DNA of 64,000 nt. Source: Algiphilus sp965216485. Lineage in GTDB: Bacteria > Pseudomonadota > Gammaproteobacteria > Nevskiales > Nevskiaceae. The stretch lies in the NCBI RefSeq assembly GCF_965216485.1, contig NZ_OZ244162.1, positions 2,480,001 to 2,544,000 on the forward strand. The letters run 5' to 3'. A program made the translations under genes and the position numbers. Under the pieces are notes generated by a model that worked only from the letters and a program-made list of their open reading frames with translations, ran no database searches and was not told the DNA's origin. This document shows, one piece after another, positions 9,466-17,666 of the stretch; the first letter of the stretch is position 1, and each line of letters starts with the position of its first letter.

Positions 9466-9822
9466 TTAGCCGAGAGCGGCCTTCGCTTGGTTGGCCAGCG
9501 CGGCAAAAGCCGGCTTGTCCGAAATGGCGAGGTCGGCCAGCACCTTGCGGTCGAGCTCGACACCTGCCCGCTGCAGACCGTTGATCATGCGGCTGTAGCT
9601 GAGGCCGTTCTCGCGCGCACCAGCGTTAATGCGCTGAATCCACAGCGCGCGGAATTCACGCTTCTTGACGCGGCGGTCGCGGTAGGCGTACTGCCCCGCC
9701 TTGATAACCGCCTGCTTGGCGGAGCGATAAGTACGCGAGCGCGCGCCCTGATAGCCCTTCGCCTGCTTCAGTACCTTCTTGTGACGGGCGTGCGCTGTGA
9801 CGCCCCGCTTTACACGTGCCAT
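9466..9822 (-). CDS. rplT: 50S ribosomal protein L20
   Basis: 118-residue 23S rRNA-binding protein needed early in large-subunit assembly; in several bacteria it also represses its own operon. The basic N-terminal extension (MARVKRGVTAHARHKKVLK) and globular domain (YAYRDRRVKKREFRALWIQRINA) are canonical and full length. It lies 12 nt after rpmI in the infC-rpmI-rplT operon. Confidence 0.98.
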   Translation of the reverse strand: MARVKRGVTAHARHKKVLKQAKGYQGARSRTYRSAKQAVIKAGQYAYRDRRVKKREFRALWIQRINAGARENGLSYSRMINGLQRAGVELDRKVLADLAISDKPAFAALANQAKAALG

Positions 9823-9834
9823 CGGTACGCCTCC

Positions 9835-10032
9835 TTAGCTGTAGGGCAGCAGTTGCTTGGCTTCACGTACATCCGACGGATGCATCGTGCGCACCGTGCG
9901 CAGCTGACGCTTCCGCTTGGACGACTTCTTGGTGAGGATGTGGCGGCGATGCGAGGCAGCGCGCTTGAAACCACCCCCACCCGTGCGGCTGAAGCGCTTG
10001 GCGGCACCGCGATTGGACTTCATCTTTGGCAT
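9835..10032 (-). CDS. rpmI: 50S ribosomal protein L35
   Basis: 65-residue basic large-subunit protein with the usual start MPKMKSNRGAAKRF and the conserved KRKRQLR stretch. It lies between infC and rplT and is full length. Confidence 0.98.
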   Translation of the reverse strand: MPKMKSNRGAAKRFSRTGGGGFKRAASHRRHILTKKSSKRKRQLRTVRTMHPSDVREAKQLLPYS

Positions 10033-10119
10033 GTCGATTTCCTGCTTCGTTGATTGGACCTTCGGCGGCAGTGGTGCGAAGCCACATTTTGAGAGCCGAC
10101 GCCGGCTTGTGGGTCGACC

Positions 10120-10647
10120 TTAAACGGTCTGACGCTTCTTGGGAGCGATGACCATGATCATCTGACGCCCCTCAAGCTTTGGGAACTGTTCTACCTGCCC
10201 CAGATCCCCAATTTGTTCCTGTACCCGCTCGTGCAGTTCACGACCGATCTCTGGATGCGCCATTTCTCGCCCTCGGAACCGGACCGTGATCTTGACCTTG
10301 TCTCCCTCTTCCAGAAACCGCGTGACGGCACGCATCTTCGTGTTGTAGTCGCCGTCGTCCGTATTCGGCCGGAACTTGACTTCCTTGACCTGAATCAGCT
10401 TCTGCTTCTTGCGTGCCGCCTGCTGTGCCTTGTCCTTCTGGTAGATGTACTTGCCATAGTCCATGATCTTGCAGACAGGCGGGTCGGCGTTGGGCGACAC
10501 CTCCACGAGGTCAAGTTCGGCTTCGCTCGCCTTGGCAAGCGCGTCGCGGGTCATCATGACGCCAATTTGCTCGCCGTCTGGCCCGATCACTCGGACGCGT
10601 GGAGAGGTAATGTCAGCGTTCCGACGATCATTACGATCTTGCGCGAT
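10120..10647 (-). CDS. infC: Translation initiation factor IF-3, probable AUC start
   Basis: IF-3 binds the 30S subunit and rejects wrong start codons and premature 50S joining. Both domains are present: the N-terminal domain (VRVIGPDGEQIG to CKIMDYGKYIYQ), a Lys-rich linker, and the C-terminal domain (VKEVKFRP to GRQMIMVIAPKK). A GTG at 10590 would remove the first strand, so translation must begin further up. The only suitable codon after the in-frame stop is ATC at 10647, with AGGA eight bases before it. This gives 175 residues starting (M)AQDRNDRRN, close to the usual ~175-180. IF-3 genes typically start with AUU or AUC for autoregulation. Confidence 0.93.
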   Translation of the reverse strand: MAQDRNDRRNADITSPRVRVIGPDGEQIGVMMTRDALAKASEAELDLVEVSPNADPPVCKIMDYGKYIYQKDKAQQAARKKQKLIQVKEVKFRPNTDDGDYNTKMRAVTRFLEEGDKVKITVRFRGREMAHPEIGRELHERVQEQIGDLGQVEQFPKLEGRQMIMVIAPKKRQTV

Positions 10648-10672
10648 GGTAGTCTTCCTCGTGCTTCTTCAG

Positions 10673-10713
10673 AAAAAAGTATGCCCGCAGCCGCGAAGCC
10701 GCAGCGGCGCGGG
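10673..10713 (-). terminator. GC-rich hairpin with T6, probable terminator after the TetR gene
   Basis: On the minus strand CCCGCGCCGC pairs with GCGGC-T-GCGGG (10 bp with one bulged T and a 9-nt loop), followed after CATAC by six T. It lies between the TetR stop and infC, where it could end TetR transcription. It overlaps the predicted infC transcription start, so infC mRNA would carry only the inner part. Confidence 0.5.
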
Positions 10714-10742
10714 ATTGTACTGAGTCGGCTACCGCTGCGCAA
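10714..10742 (-). promoter_or_regulatory. Sigma-70-like promoter for infC-rpmI-rplT
   Basis: Minus-strand TTGCGC (10742-10737), a 17-bp spacer, then TACAAT (10719-10714). Transcription would begin near 10707, about 60 nt before the infC ATC. thrS is not upstream of infC here, so the operon needs its own promoter. Confidence 0.6.
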
Positions 10743-10757
10743 TGGCCACGATTGGGC

Positions 10758-11453
10758 CTAGGCGAGACTGGCCTCCCCCTGAAGGGCCTGCATGCAGCAG
10801 CGCAGATGGCTCTCCACAAGCTCGTGCGAATACGTACGGCAACGCGCCTGATCGACGTCGCCATGCTTGGTCCACCAACTGAGCAGCCCCTGGCAGCTTC
10901 CGATCATCGCCACCGCATAGGGTAGAGCCTGCTGCACATCGGCGTCGGTCGCCGAAGTATCTCCATCGCCGCTGGCCTGCTTGCAGGCTTCGACCAGCGT
11001 TTGCGCGGCGATCTCGGCAACCCGCTCGCGAAACACGCTGATATCGAACAGCCCCTCGGGTGCCATCCGCTCGTTGTAAACCATGGTCCAAGCGGCACGC
11101 TGCGAGAAGAAAAAGCTGAGCAGTGCATCGGTACCCTCCTGCAACCGCTTCCTCGCATCCTCCATGCCCATGAGTTCGGTCAGCATCTGGACGACGTGAT
11201 CGCCCGCGCGCTGTACCGCCGCACGGTACAGCCCCTCCTTGGAACCGAAGTAGGCGTACAGCATCGGCTTGGTGACATCGACCTTTGCGGCGATGTCATC
11301 CATCGAAGCCGCGTGAAATCCCCGTTCACTGAAGACTTCGGTGGCTGCGTCCAGCATCTGCGGTTCGCGCACGGCGCGCGGTACCCGCTTGCGCGTGCTG
11401 CCCTTGTTCCCTCCCGAATGTTCGGTATGTTGTGCTGACTGTTTGGTTGGCAT
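10758..11453 (-). CDS. TetR-family transcriptional regulator
   Basis: 231-residue regulator. A basic Gln/Gly-rich N terminus precedes the TetR helix-turn-helix (QMLDAATEVFSERGFHAASMDDIAAKVDVTKPMLYAYFGSKEGL, residues about 32-75). The remainder is an all-helical ligand domain with several aromatic residues. It starts 89 nt from the divergent LolA-like gene at 11543, the first gene of the DUF1302/RND locus, so it is the best candidate for that locus's regulator. AGGG seven bases upstream supports the ATG. The ligand is unknown, but a hydrophobic compound handled by the locus would be logical. Confidence 0.9.
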   Translation of the reverse strand: MPTKQSAQHTEHSGGNKGSTRKRVPRAVREPQMLDAATEVFSERGFHAASMDDIAAKVDVTKPMLYAYFGSKEGLYRAAVQRAGDHVVQMLTELMGMEDARKRLQEGTDALLSFFFSQRAAWTMVYNERMAPEGLFDISVFRERVAEIAAQTLVEACKQASGDGDTSATDADVQQALPYAVAMIGSCQGLLSWWTKHGDVDQARCRTYSHELVESHLRCCMQALQGEASLA

Positions 11454-11542
11454 GAATCGACCCTGGATGCTTGTGTGGTAGCCGGGGGTGTCGGTCTCGT
11501 GGCGTCGACACGCGGTCTGCGTTCCGCGCTACCCTAAATGTT

Positions 11543-12370
11543 ATGGATTACCGAGCCCGTAAATATACTGCAAGCCTCGGCCAGATAGCGACTCTGGTCG
11601 TTGCATTGCTGGGGCCGCTCATCGGCTACGCCCAGAAACCTGAATCACAGCTCATCCTCGAATGCGTCATGGACAACGTTCCGCCCGCGCTGCGCGTGCT
11701 GGATGTGGTCATTACCACGCACGACATGCATTCGGACGCGCAGACCTCGGATCGGGTCGCCTTCGACGCCCACCTCCAGGACCGCAACGGCCTGCTTGCC
11801 GTCAGCGCCATTGTCAATGCACCCGACGATCTGGAGGGTGCCGCCTACCTCTTCCGTCAGACCGCCGAAGGGCCGGAGGTCTATTACTACTCGCCGGAGC
11901 TCGATCGCGTACGACGCATCGAGGGCGGTAGCGGCGCCGGCGGCATCTTTGGCTCCGCGCTGTCCTTCTCCGACTTCGAGGATGTCGAGCGCACACTGCG
12001 CAGTTCCAGCATCACACTGCGCGGCGTCAAGGCCGACGATCCCCCCTTTATCCGGCGCTTTGTGGTGTTGCCCTCGCCAGCCGCAGAGGCGCCTTTCGGA
12101 AGGATCAACATGAAGGTCGATACCGAGCGCTGCTTCATCGTCGAGGCCGAGATCATGAACGACCACGGTGAGCGCATCCGCCATATTCGCGCCCCGCGCG
12201 AAGCACTGCGCAACATGCAGGACGACTTCTGGTATCCGGGACGGATTCTGGTCGAGAACTTCGAGACACAGCGTGTCACCGAGGCCCACATCCGCGACCT
12301 GCGCCTCCCGGGAACCGTCCCTGAGCAGGTCTTCGACCCGGAGGCTTTCTACCGGGGCATGGGGGAATAG
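11543..12370 (+). CDS. Periplasmic LolA-like outer-membrane lipoprotein-sorting family protein
   Basis: 275-residue secreted protein. Residues 1-28 are a signal peptide (hydrophobic ATLVVALLGPLIGYA). The mature part resembles the LolA-like family (PF17131 type) often encoded with RND exporters and DUF1302/DUF1329 genes. Features are the paired-strand pattern, the VYYYSPELDRVRRI segment, a G-x-G-G-I-F-G loop, the SFSDFEDVE stretch and the late strand FGRINMKVDTE followed by DDFWYPGRILVENF. Such folds are open beta half-barrels that bind acyl chains. The ATG at 11543 is chosen because it begins directly at the signal peptide. It is divergent from the TetR gene. Confidence 0.7.
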   Translation: MDYRARKYTASLGQIATLVVALLGPLIGYAQKPESQLILECVMDNVPPALRVLDVVITTHDMHSDAQTSDRVAFDAHLQDRNGLLAVSAIVNAPDDLEGAAYLFRQTAEGPEVYYYSPELDRVRRIEGGSGAGGIFGSALSFSDFEDVERTLRSSSITLRGVKADDPPFIRRFVVLPSPAAEAPFGRINMKVDTERCFIVEAEIMNDHGERIRHIRAPREALRNMQDDFWYPGRILVENFETQRVTEAHIRDLRLPGTVPEQVFDPEAFYRGMGE

Positions 12371-12398
12371 AATCTTCTTCGATGAGCGGCAGTCAGGC

Positions 12399-13235
12399 CT
12401 AGGCGTTGCCGCTGCTCGCTTGCGGATCGTCTGGTGCGGCGTCTGCCTGACAGTATTGCCAGAGCTCCCGGCCGAGCTGACTGATCTCCACCGTCTCGAA
12501 TTGCCAACGGGTCTTCAGCCCGCGGTCGCGAATGGCGCGGTCCGCTGCACTGGCGGAGGGTGTCGCCTTGAGGGCGGCCTGCGCCGTCCGCGACAGCTTG
12601 GCTTCGGCCCCGGCCTGCACCAGGCCCAAGGCCACCAGATGTCCGAAGTAGTACCCCATCATGCCGCGTAGCTTGATGCCTTCCTTGTCGCCCAACAGGC
12701 AGACGTAGCTCGCAACGCGCTCGTCTTCACCGCCGAAGCGCCCCGCCGCCGAGACATGTACCACCGGCTGCGGCTGACCGCTCGACAATACCGACAGCAG
12801 GCACGCCTCGTCGGGCACCAGTTCGCGCAGCAGCGAGGTATAGAGATATTCCCGCGCATCCTCGACGTCCTGGCGCGCCGCCATGTGCATCAGTTCGTCG
12901 AGCACCCGAGCCGGCGGCTCGTGAATGGGCACGAAGAAGGTGCGCTGCGACGGGGCACGCGTCTCAGAGGACGGCGCACGCGCGCGTTGGAGTCGCGCGT
13001 TCAGCGTATTCAGCAGGCGGTCTTCCACATTGCGCGCGCTGGATTCGAGGCGGGCAATGGGTCCATAGCGCTTGCGCAGCGTACCCAGATAGCGCCCCAC
13101 CGCCCGCACTCCTGCCGGAATCGGCACGCGGTCACCGATGCCGCCCTGCCCGGCGGCAGCCTCACGCTCAGTGACGGATGTCGGTGCGTGCGTCAGACGC
13201 TGTGGCGCTGTGTCTCGATGGGGTGATTGCGTCAT
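12399..13235 (-). CDS. Abi-alpha (DUF4393)-like protein
   Basis: 278-residue soluble protein without signal peptide. A low-complexity N terminus is followed by a helical middle and a region reading YLYTSLLRELVPDEACLL, then G-Q-P-Q-P-V-V-H-V. A later LVALGLVQAGAE and the final QLGRELWQYC recall the DUF4393/Abi-alpha pattern (elements ELxPDEAxxL, LGLV, LGxxFxxAC). I assign the family from that resemblance only. The ATG at 13235 is taken because the upstream in-frame stretch looks non-coding. It converges with the LolA-like gene and is divergent from DUF1302 gene 1. Its role in the locus is not known. Confidence 0.5.
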   Translation of the reverse strand: MTQSPHRDTAPQRLTHAPTSVTEREAAAGQGGIGDRVPIPAGVRAVGRYLGTLRKRYGPIARLESSARNVEDRLLNTLNARLQRARAPSSETRAPSQRTFFVPIHEPPARVLDELMHMAARQDVEDAREYLYTSLLRELVPDEACLLSVLSSGQPQPVVHVSAAGRFGGEDERVASYVCLLGDKEGIKLRGMMGYYFGHLVALGLVQAGAEAKLSRTAQAALKATPSASAADRAIRDRGLKTRWQFETVEISQLGRELWQYCQADAAPDDPQASSGNA

Positions 13236-13522
13236 TGCACGTCTCTGTTGAAAGCCTGTGTTCCGCACTGTACCGCGATCCCGGTGTCGCACTCGTGGCA
13301 CGATAAGAGAATACTCGGTAACCTACGCGGGTATCATCATACGATGAAAAGGTGACATCAAAACGGCTCAAAGCGCTTGCTACAGCTGCTCTTGATGCTC
13401 GCAGCGGTCACCGAAACAAATGACCCAACGGGGCTGGACCCGCACTCAAGCGGGTGCGGTGCGCACAGTACAACACCAAGATGCGTCCTCAGACGCGCGA
13501 TCAAGGGCTGGCAGGAGGAGAA

Positions 13523-15766
13523 GTGAAGAAGCGACATACCCGGTCGACGGCGTGGGCCGTCCTGACTGTATTGACCCTTCACGGCAGCGCCCATGCGCTG
13601 GAATGGGAGTACGAATCGGCTGCGGGCCCTCTGTCGGTTGAACTGCTCAACACGGTGTCGGTTGGCGCCACTATGCGCGTCGAAGCGCGCGACCCGGACC
13701 TGGTCGGCAAGGCCAACCTGCCGCAGAACCGTCAACTGTGTGCGGAGGAGGACTGCATCGGTCTCAGCGAGAGCGAGACCGGACCCAATGCGCGCTTCCT
13801 GGCGGCACCCGGCCAGCCCGCCTCCTACACGGACGACGGCAATCTCAACTACGACCGGGGCGACATCGCCTTCGCCGCCGCCAAATGGCATTCGCGGCTG
13901 AACGTGAACTGGGACACCTTCGGCTTTGAATTCAGCGGCTTCTATTTCTACGATCCGGTCAATACCGGCTTCAAGGAGAACAAGCCAAACATCATCCTGC
14001 CCACCAGCTGCGCCGGGGAGCCTGGCGTGGATTGCCCCCAGCCCGGTGTTTCCGCCGCACGACCACGCAGCGACCAGGCCGAACGCGATGTCGGCAACAA
14101 CTTCGTGCTGCGCAATGCCAATGTCTGGCTGCGTTTTCCCACCTTCGGCGATCAACAGGCGGAACTGCGTATCGGCCGCCAGGTGATGACCTGGGGCGTC
14201 GCCACTTTCGGCATCGCTACCAACATCAATATCATCAATCCGGCCAATCTCAACGCATTGACCCGGCCGGGTGGAGAGCTCTTCGAGCTGTTCACGCCGC
14301 AGAATATGGTGTCGATCAAGGCCGGCATCACGGACAACATCGGGTTCGATGCCTGGTACCAGTTGGAATGGCGCCCGTACGGATTCCCCGCCAAGGGATC
14401 GCTTTACTCCTTCTTCGATGCGGGCAATGAGCCCGAGCCGAACGAAACGATTTCTCTGCCGTTCTCGAAGATTCCCGACGACCCGCTGCAGATCGGCACG
14501 CCAGCCAGTCCGCTGGCGTCCGCTGTATCGGCGACCAGCTTTTCTGCAGCGCGTGTGGCTAATCGCGAACCGCCTGACAGTGGCCAGTTCGGCTTCGCCA
14601 TCTATCGCTTCTTCGACGGCCTCGGCGCCAACGGCACCGAGTTCGGGTTCCACTTCGCGAACTACCATTCGCGTATCCCCTCGGCGAGCTTCTTCGCGTC
14701 CGATGCCACCTGTGCGCGTCGGGAAGGCAATCCCAACAACCGCGATAGCTCCAACCTGCTCGAGTTCACTCTCGACTGCGGCATCCCATTTGTCGATCAG
14801 CCCGGGCAGGATGGCTTCGAGGCGCTGCCGATCGATACCGCCACCTATTTTCTCGACTATCCGGAAAACATCCGCCTCTTCGCTCTCAGCTTCAACACCA
14901 GCTTTTTGGGTGCCAATCTGCACGGTGAGCTGAGCTATCGACCGAATCACCCCGTGCAGGTGGACCTTGAGGATGTCTTTTTCCGCGCACTGAACCCGGT
15001 GTTCCCGCGCCAAGAGATCGTCATCATTCCGGACGGCGTCGGGCAGCTGCTCAATGCCCCCATCCTCGGCCCCATTCTCGAGGCCACGCCCAGCCTCGGG
15101 CCATTGCCCTCCCTGGGCGCGCTGGGCGGGGCGACGCTGACCGACTCGCGCACCGCCCTGCCCGACTACATCAGCGCCTTCCGCGGACAGGAGCCCGGCG
15201 AAACACCGCCCAATTCCTATGTACGCGGCTACGAAGATCAGCCGATGTGGCAGCTCAGCCTCGGCTTCCTGCGCCTGTGGGGCAACGACTTTCTGCCCGC
15301 TGTCGATCAACTTGGCTGGCTGTTCGAGGCCAACGCAATCTACCTGCCCAAGCTCCCCAGTCTGGACCGGTTGCAATTCGAAGGCCCCGGTACCTTCACC
15401 CACAACTCGCCCGGCATTGCTGAGACGAACAACGGCCTGAAGATCAACCCCTTCCGCACCAGCGATGGCTTCGTCACGGAATGGTCGGCCGGTTTCCGCA
15501 CCGGCGTGCTGGCGATCTTCAACGACGCTTTCATCCCCGGCCTGCTGATCCGGCCCACGCTGGTGCTGCTGCACGACTTCCATGGTGTTGCGCCCGGCCT
15601 TGCCGAGAACCATCTGGAAGGGCGCATCATCAGCCTGAACGAGTTGCACTTCCGCTATGCGGATATCGGCCTCGACCTTCAGTACGCGCATTTCGCCGGT
15701 GGCGGCAACAACAACACCCTGCACGACCGCGACAGCATCAGCCTCGCCGTGTCCTACAATTTCTGA
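13523..15766 (+). CDS. DUF1302 family outer-membrane beta-barrel protein (copy 1)
   Basis: 747-residue exported protein. The GTG at 13523 follows a strong ribosome site (GCAGGAGGAG) and starts directly with a signal peptide (KKRHTRSTAWAVLTVLTLHGSAHA). The mature chain has the DUF1302 hallmarks: an early strand SVELLNTVSVGATMRVEARD, the motif DGNLNYDRGDI, alternating amphipathic strands (WGVATFGIATNINIINPANL), and a last strand ISLAVSYNF ending in Phe, the usual barrel-insertion signal. DUF1302 proteins occur with DUF1329 and RND genes in degraders of hydrophobic compounds and are thought to be outer-membrane channels. It is the first gene of a three-gene operon. Confidence 0.88.
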   Translation: MKKRHTRSTAWAVLTVLTLHGSAHALEWEYESAAGPLSVELLNTVSVGATMRVEARDPDLVGKANLPQNRQLCAEEDCIGLSESETGPNARFLAAPGQPASYTDDGNLNYDRGDIAFAAAKWHSRLNVNWDTFGFEFSGFYFYDPVNTGFKENKPNIILPTSCAGEPGVDCPQPGVSAARPRSDQAERDVGNNFVLRNANVWLRFPTFGDQQAELRIGRQVMTWGVATFGIATNINIINPANLNALTRPGGELFELFTPQNMVSIKAGITDNIGFDAWYQLEWRPYGFPAKGSLYSFFDAGNEPEPNETISLPFSKIPDDPLQIGTPASPLASAVSATSFSAARVANREPPDSGQFGFAIYRFFDGLGANGTEFGFHFANYHSRIPSASFFASDATCARREGNPNNRDSSNLLEFTLDCGIPFVDQPGQDGFEALPIDTATYFLDYPENIRLFALSFNTSFLGANLHGELSYRPNHPVQVDLEDVFFRALNPVFPRQEIVIIPDGVGQLLNAPILGPILEATPSLGPLPSLGALGGATLTDSRTALPDYISAFRGQEPGETPPNSYVRGYEDQPMWQLSLGFLRLWGNDFLPAVDQLGWLFEANAIYLPKLPSLDRLQFEGPGTFTHNSPGIAETNNGLKINPFRTSDGFVTEWSAGFRTGVLAIFNDAFIPGLLIRPTLVLLHDFHGVAPGLAENHLEGRIISLNELHFRYADIGLDLQYAHFAGGGNNNTLHDRDSISLAVSYNF

Positions 15767-15776
15767 GGAGCCCGCC

Positions 15777-16622
15777 ATGAAATCCCCAAACCGTAGAACG
15801 CGACAGCATGGTGGCATTGGACTGTGGCTCATCCTTCTGTTGCTGCTGATTGGTGCCGTCATTGGCGGTGCGGTCGTCGCCTTCTGGGTGTTCAGCAACG
15901 TCAACGCCAGCCTGGTGATTGCCAATGAGCGCGCCAAGGTCATTGCCGATGAACCTTTCCAAGCAAGCGCGCGCGTGACCGAAAATCTGCGCATCCGCAT
16001 CGACGAGCGCATCACAACCTCGGTGCCGGTGGACGAAGAGCTCAGCCTGCCGGTCAAGGACCCGCTGCAGATCCAGGCCGAATTCGACGCCGCCGTTCCG
16101 ATTCAGCTTGACGTGCGCGTGCAAGACACCATCGAAATCAACCAGATCCTCGATGTCGACGCAGTCATCGAGGCCAAGGTGCTCGGCGACTGGCACAAGC
16201 TGCCCATCCGCGGAAAGATTCCGGTCAACGCCACCGTCCCCGTGGACCTCCTCATACCGGTGGACGAGATGGTGCGGCTCAACTTCACCGCGCCGGTCAA
16301 AGCCGTACTCAAGGACAATTTGCGCGTCCCGCTGCGGACGACGATCAACACCACGATCCCGATCCAGAGTGAAATGTCGGTGCCACTGCTCTCGGATCTG
16401 GAAGCCGAGGTCACCTTGCCCAAGGACCAGCCGCTGGATGTGCTGATCAACTACGCGGATCTCACGCTGCCCTTGAACACGCTGCGCCTCGGTATCGGTC
16501 GCAATGATGAAGCAGCCGCCGAGTCCGGTGCAGCCGACCAGAGCGCACAGGCGAATATGTCGGCACCCCCTGCAGGGGCTGCCGCGTCCTCGCAGGCCAG
16601 TGGCGGGAGTGACTCACCATGA
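15777..16622 (+). CDS. Membrane-anchored periplasmic beta-repeat protein (tandem paralogue 1)
   Basis: 281 residues, no recognised family. A basic N terminus leads into one transmembrane helix (IGLWLILLLLLIGAVIGGAVVAFWVF), so the protein is inner-membrane anchored with its body in the periplasm. The body (about 55-240) repeats short hydrophobic strands built on V-P-V or V-P-I steps: TSVPVDEELSLPV, AAVPIQLDVRV, ATVPVDLLIPVDE, TTIPIQSEMSVPL. This suggests an elongated amphipathic beta structure. The tail is Ala/Ser-rich and disordered. GAGGAG precedes the ATG, 10 nt after DUF1302 copy 1, and the stop overlaps the next gene as ATGA. Confidence 0.8.
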   Translation: MKSPNRRTRQHGGIGLWLILLLLLIGAVIGGAVVAFWVFSNVNASLVIANERAKVIADEPFQASARVTENLRIRIDERITTSVPVDEELSLPVKDPLQIQAEFDAAVPIQLDVRVQDTIEINQILDVDAVIEAKVLGDWHKLPIRGKIPVNATVPVDLLIPVDEMVRLNFTAPVKAVLKDNLRVPLRTTINTTIPIQSEMSVPLLSDLEAEVTLPKDQPLDVLINYADLTLPLNTLRLGIGRNDEAAAESGAADQSAQANMSAPPAGAAASSQASGGSDSP

Positions 16623-17521
16623 GCCGACGGGTCCACGTTCCCGGTGCCTCCTCGACGAGCGAGGAACCCGCAACCACCGCCGCCCAGCCGCCCCGGCGGC
16701 GCGGTCGCTTCCTGCTTTGGGGCCTGTTCGGCCTGAGCGGCCTCGGTGTGATTGTCGTGGGTGCCTTCGCCAGCTTTTGGCTGTTCATGCACCTGACCTT
16801 TTCGATCAGCCTCAAAGACCAGCCGATGGCCATCACCCTGCCGCAGGACTTCGAGGTCACCGCCAACGTCGAGCGCGAGCTGGACATCCTCATGAATGGC
16901 GTGATCTATGCCCAGGTGCCCTTTCAGCAGGAACTGACCCTGCCCCTGCAGGGTCGCTACCGCTCCGACGTGGTGCTCAATGCCGACGTGCCGGTGCAGT
17001 TCGACGTGCACTATGACGGCGTCATCCCGGTGGATACTGTTGCGGACATCGAGATTGTCACGGACTTCAATTACATGGGGGCCAAGACCCTCCGCAATCT
17101 CAATATCCAGGCCAAGCTGCCGATGCAGTTCAGCCTGCCGGTTCAGCTGACTGCGCCAGTCGATCAGACCATTCAACTGAAGTATGAAGGGCCACTGGTG
17201 ATGAACCTGGATCAGGAGATCACCACTGAGGTCGACACAATCATCAACACCAGCCTGGCCGTCAATCAGAAGGTCAGCGCACCGGTCATCGCCAAGATTC
17301 CGATGCACACCAATGGGCCTCCGCGGCCTATACGCGCCATCGTGACGGAAAGCACGATCGGCGGGCGGGTTGCAGGCATCGGCCTTTCGGTCGCCGATGA
17401 GGACGCCAAGCGCGCACAACGAGTGGAATCCATCTGGGGCCCCGCTGCGCCGCCAATCGAGCAGCGCGCACTGATCGAGCAACCCAGCATGGGCGCCTCA
17501 CAGCGCTCAAGCGCCCGCTAG
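16619..17521 (+). CDS. Membrane-anchored periplasmic beta-repeat protein (tandem paralogue 2)
   Basis: 300 residues with the same plan as its upstream neighbour. A disordered Arg/Pro-rich cytoplasmic N terminus precedes one transmembrane helix (FGLSGLGVIVVGAFASFWLFM) and a periplasmic domain of short hydrophobic strands (LNADVPVQFDV, DGVIPVDTVADIEIV, SLPVQLTAPVDQTIQL, VDTIINTSLAV). The shared V-P-V-D steps and the DTIINT/TTINTT element indicate paralogy. The ATGA overlap means the pair is translated together, possibly as a hetero-oligomer. The C-terminal ~60 residues look flexible. Function unknown; a bridging or chaperone role between pump and barrel is inference. Confidence 0.8.
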   Translation: MSRRVHVPGASSTSEEPATTAAQPPRRRGRFLLWGLFGLSGLGVIVVGAFASFWLFMHLTFSISLKDQPMAITLPQDFEVTANVERELDILMNGVIYAQVPFQQELTLPLQGRYRSDVVLNADVPVQFDVHYDGVIPVDTVADIEIVTDFNYMGAKTLRNLNIQAKLPMQFSLPVQLTAPVDQTIQLKYEGPLVMNLDQEITTEVDTIINTSLAVNQKVSAPVIAKIPMHTNGPPRPIRAIVTESTIGGRVAGIGLSVADEDAKRAQRVESIWGPAAPPIEQRALIEQPSMGASQRSSAR

Positions 17522-17666
17522 AAACGGCTTGCGGATCGGGCAGTGCCTCGTCGGCTATGCCCCAGCACACCGTAGCTCGATCAGTGATGTGCGCCTGGAC
17601 GGCGGCGCCAGTCCAAGTTTGCCGTGAACGCGCGGCCGGGACAGGGGGTCGCCGTCCGCGCCAGAA

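Noticed and set aside
13358..16057. Open minus-strand frame of about 2.7 kb
   Set aside because: It lies opposite DUF1302 copy 1, which has signal peptide, ribosome site and barrel end. The minus frame has no such signals and reads as low-quality Gly/Glu/Ala sequence produced by high G+C.
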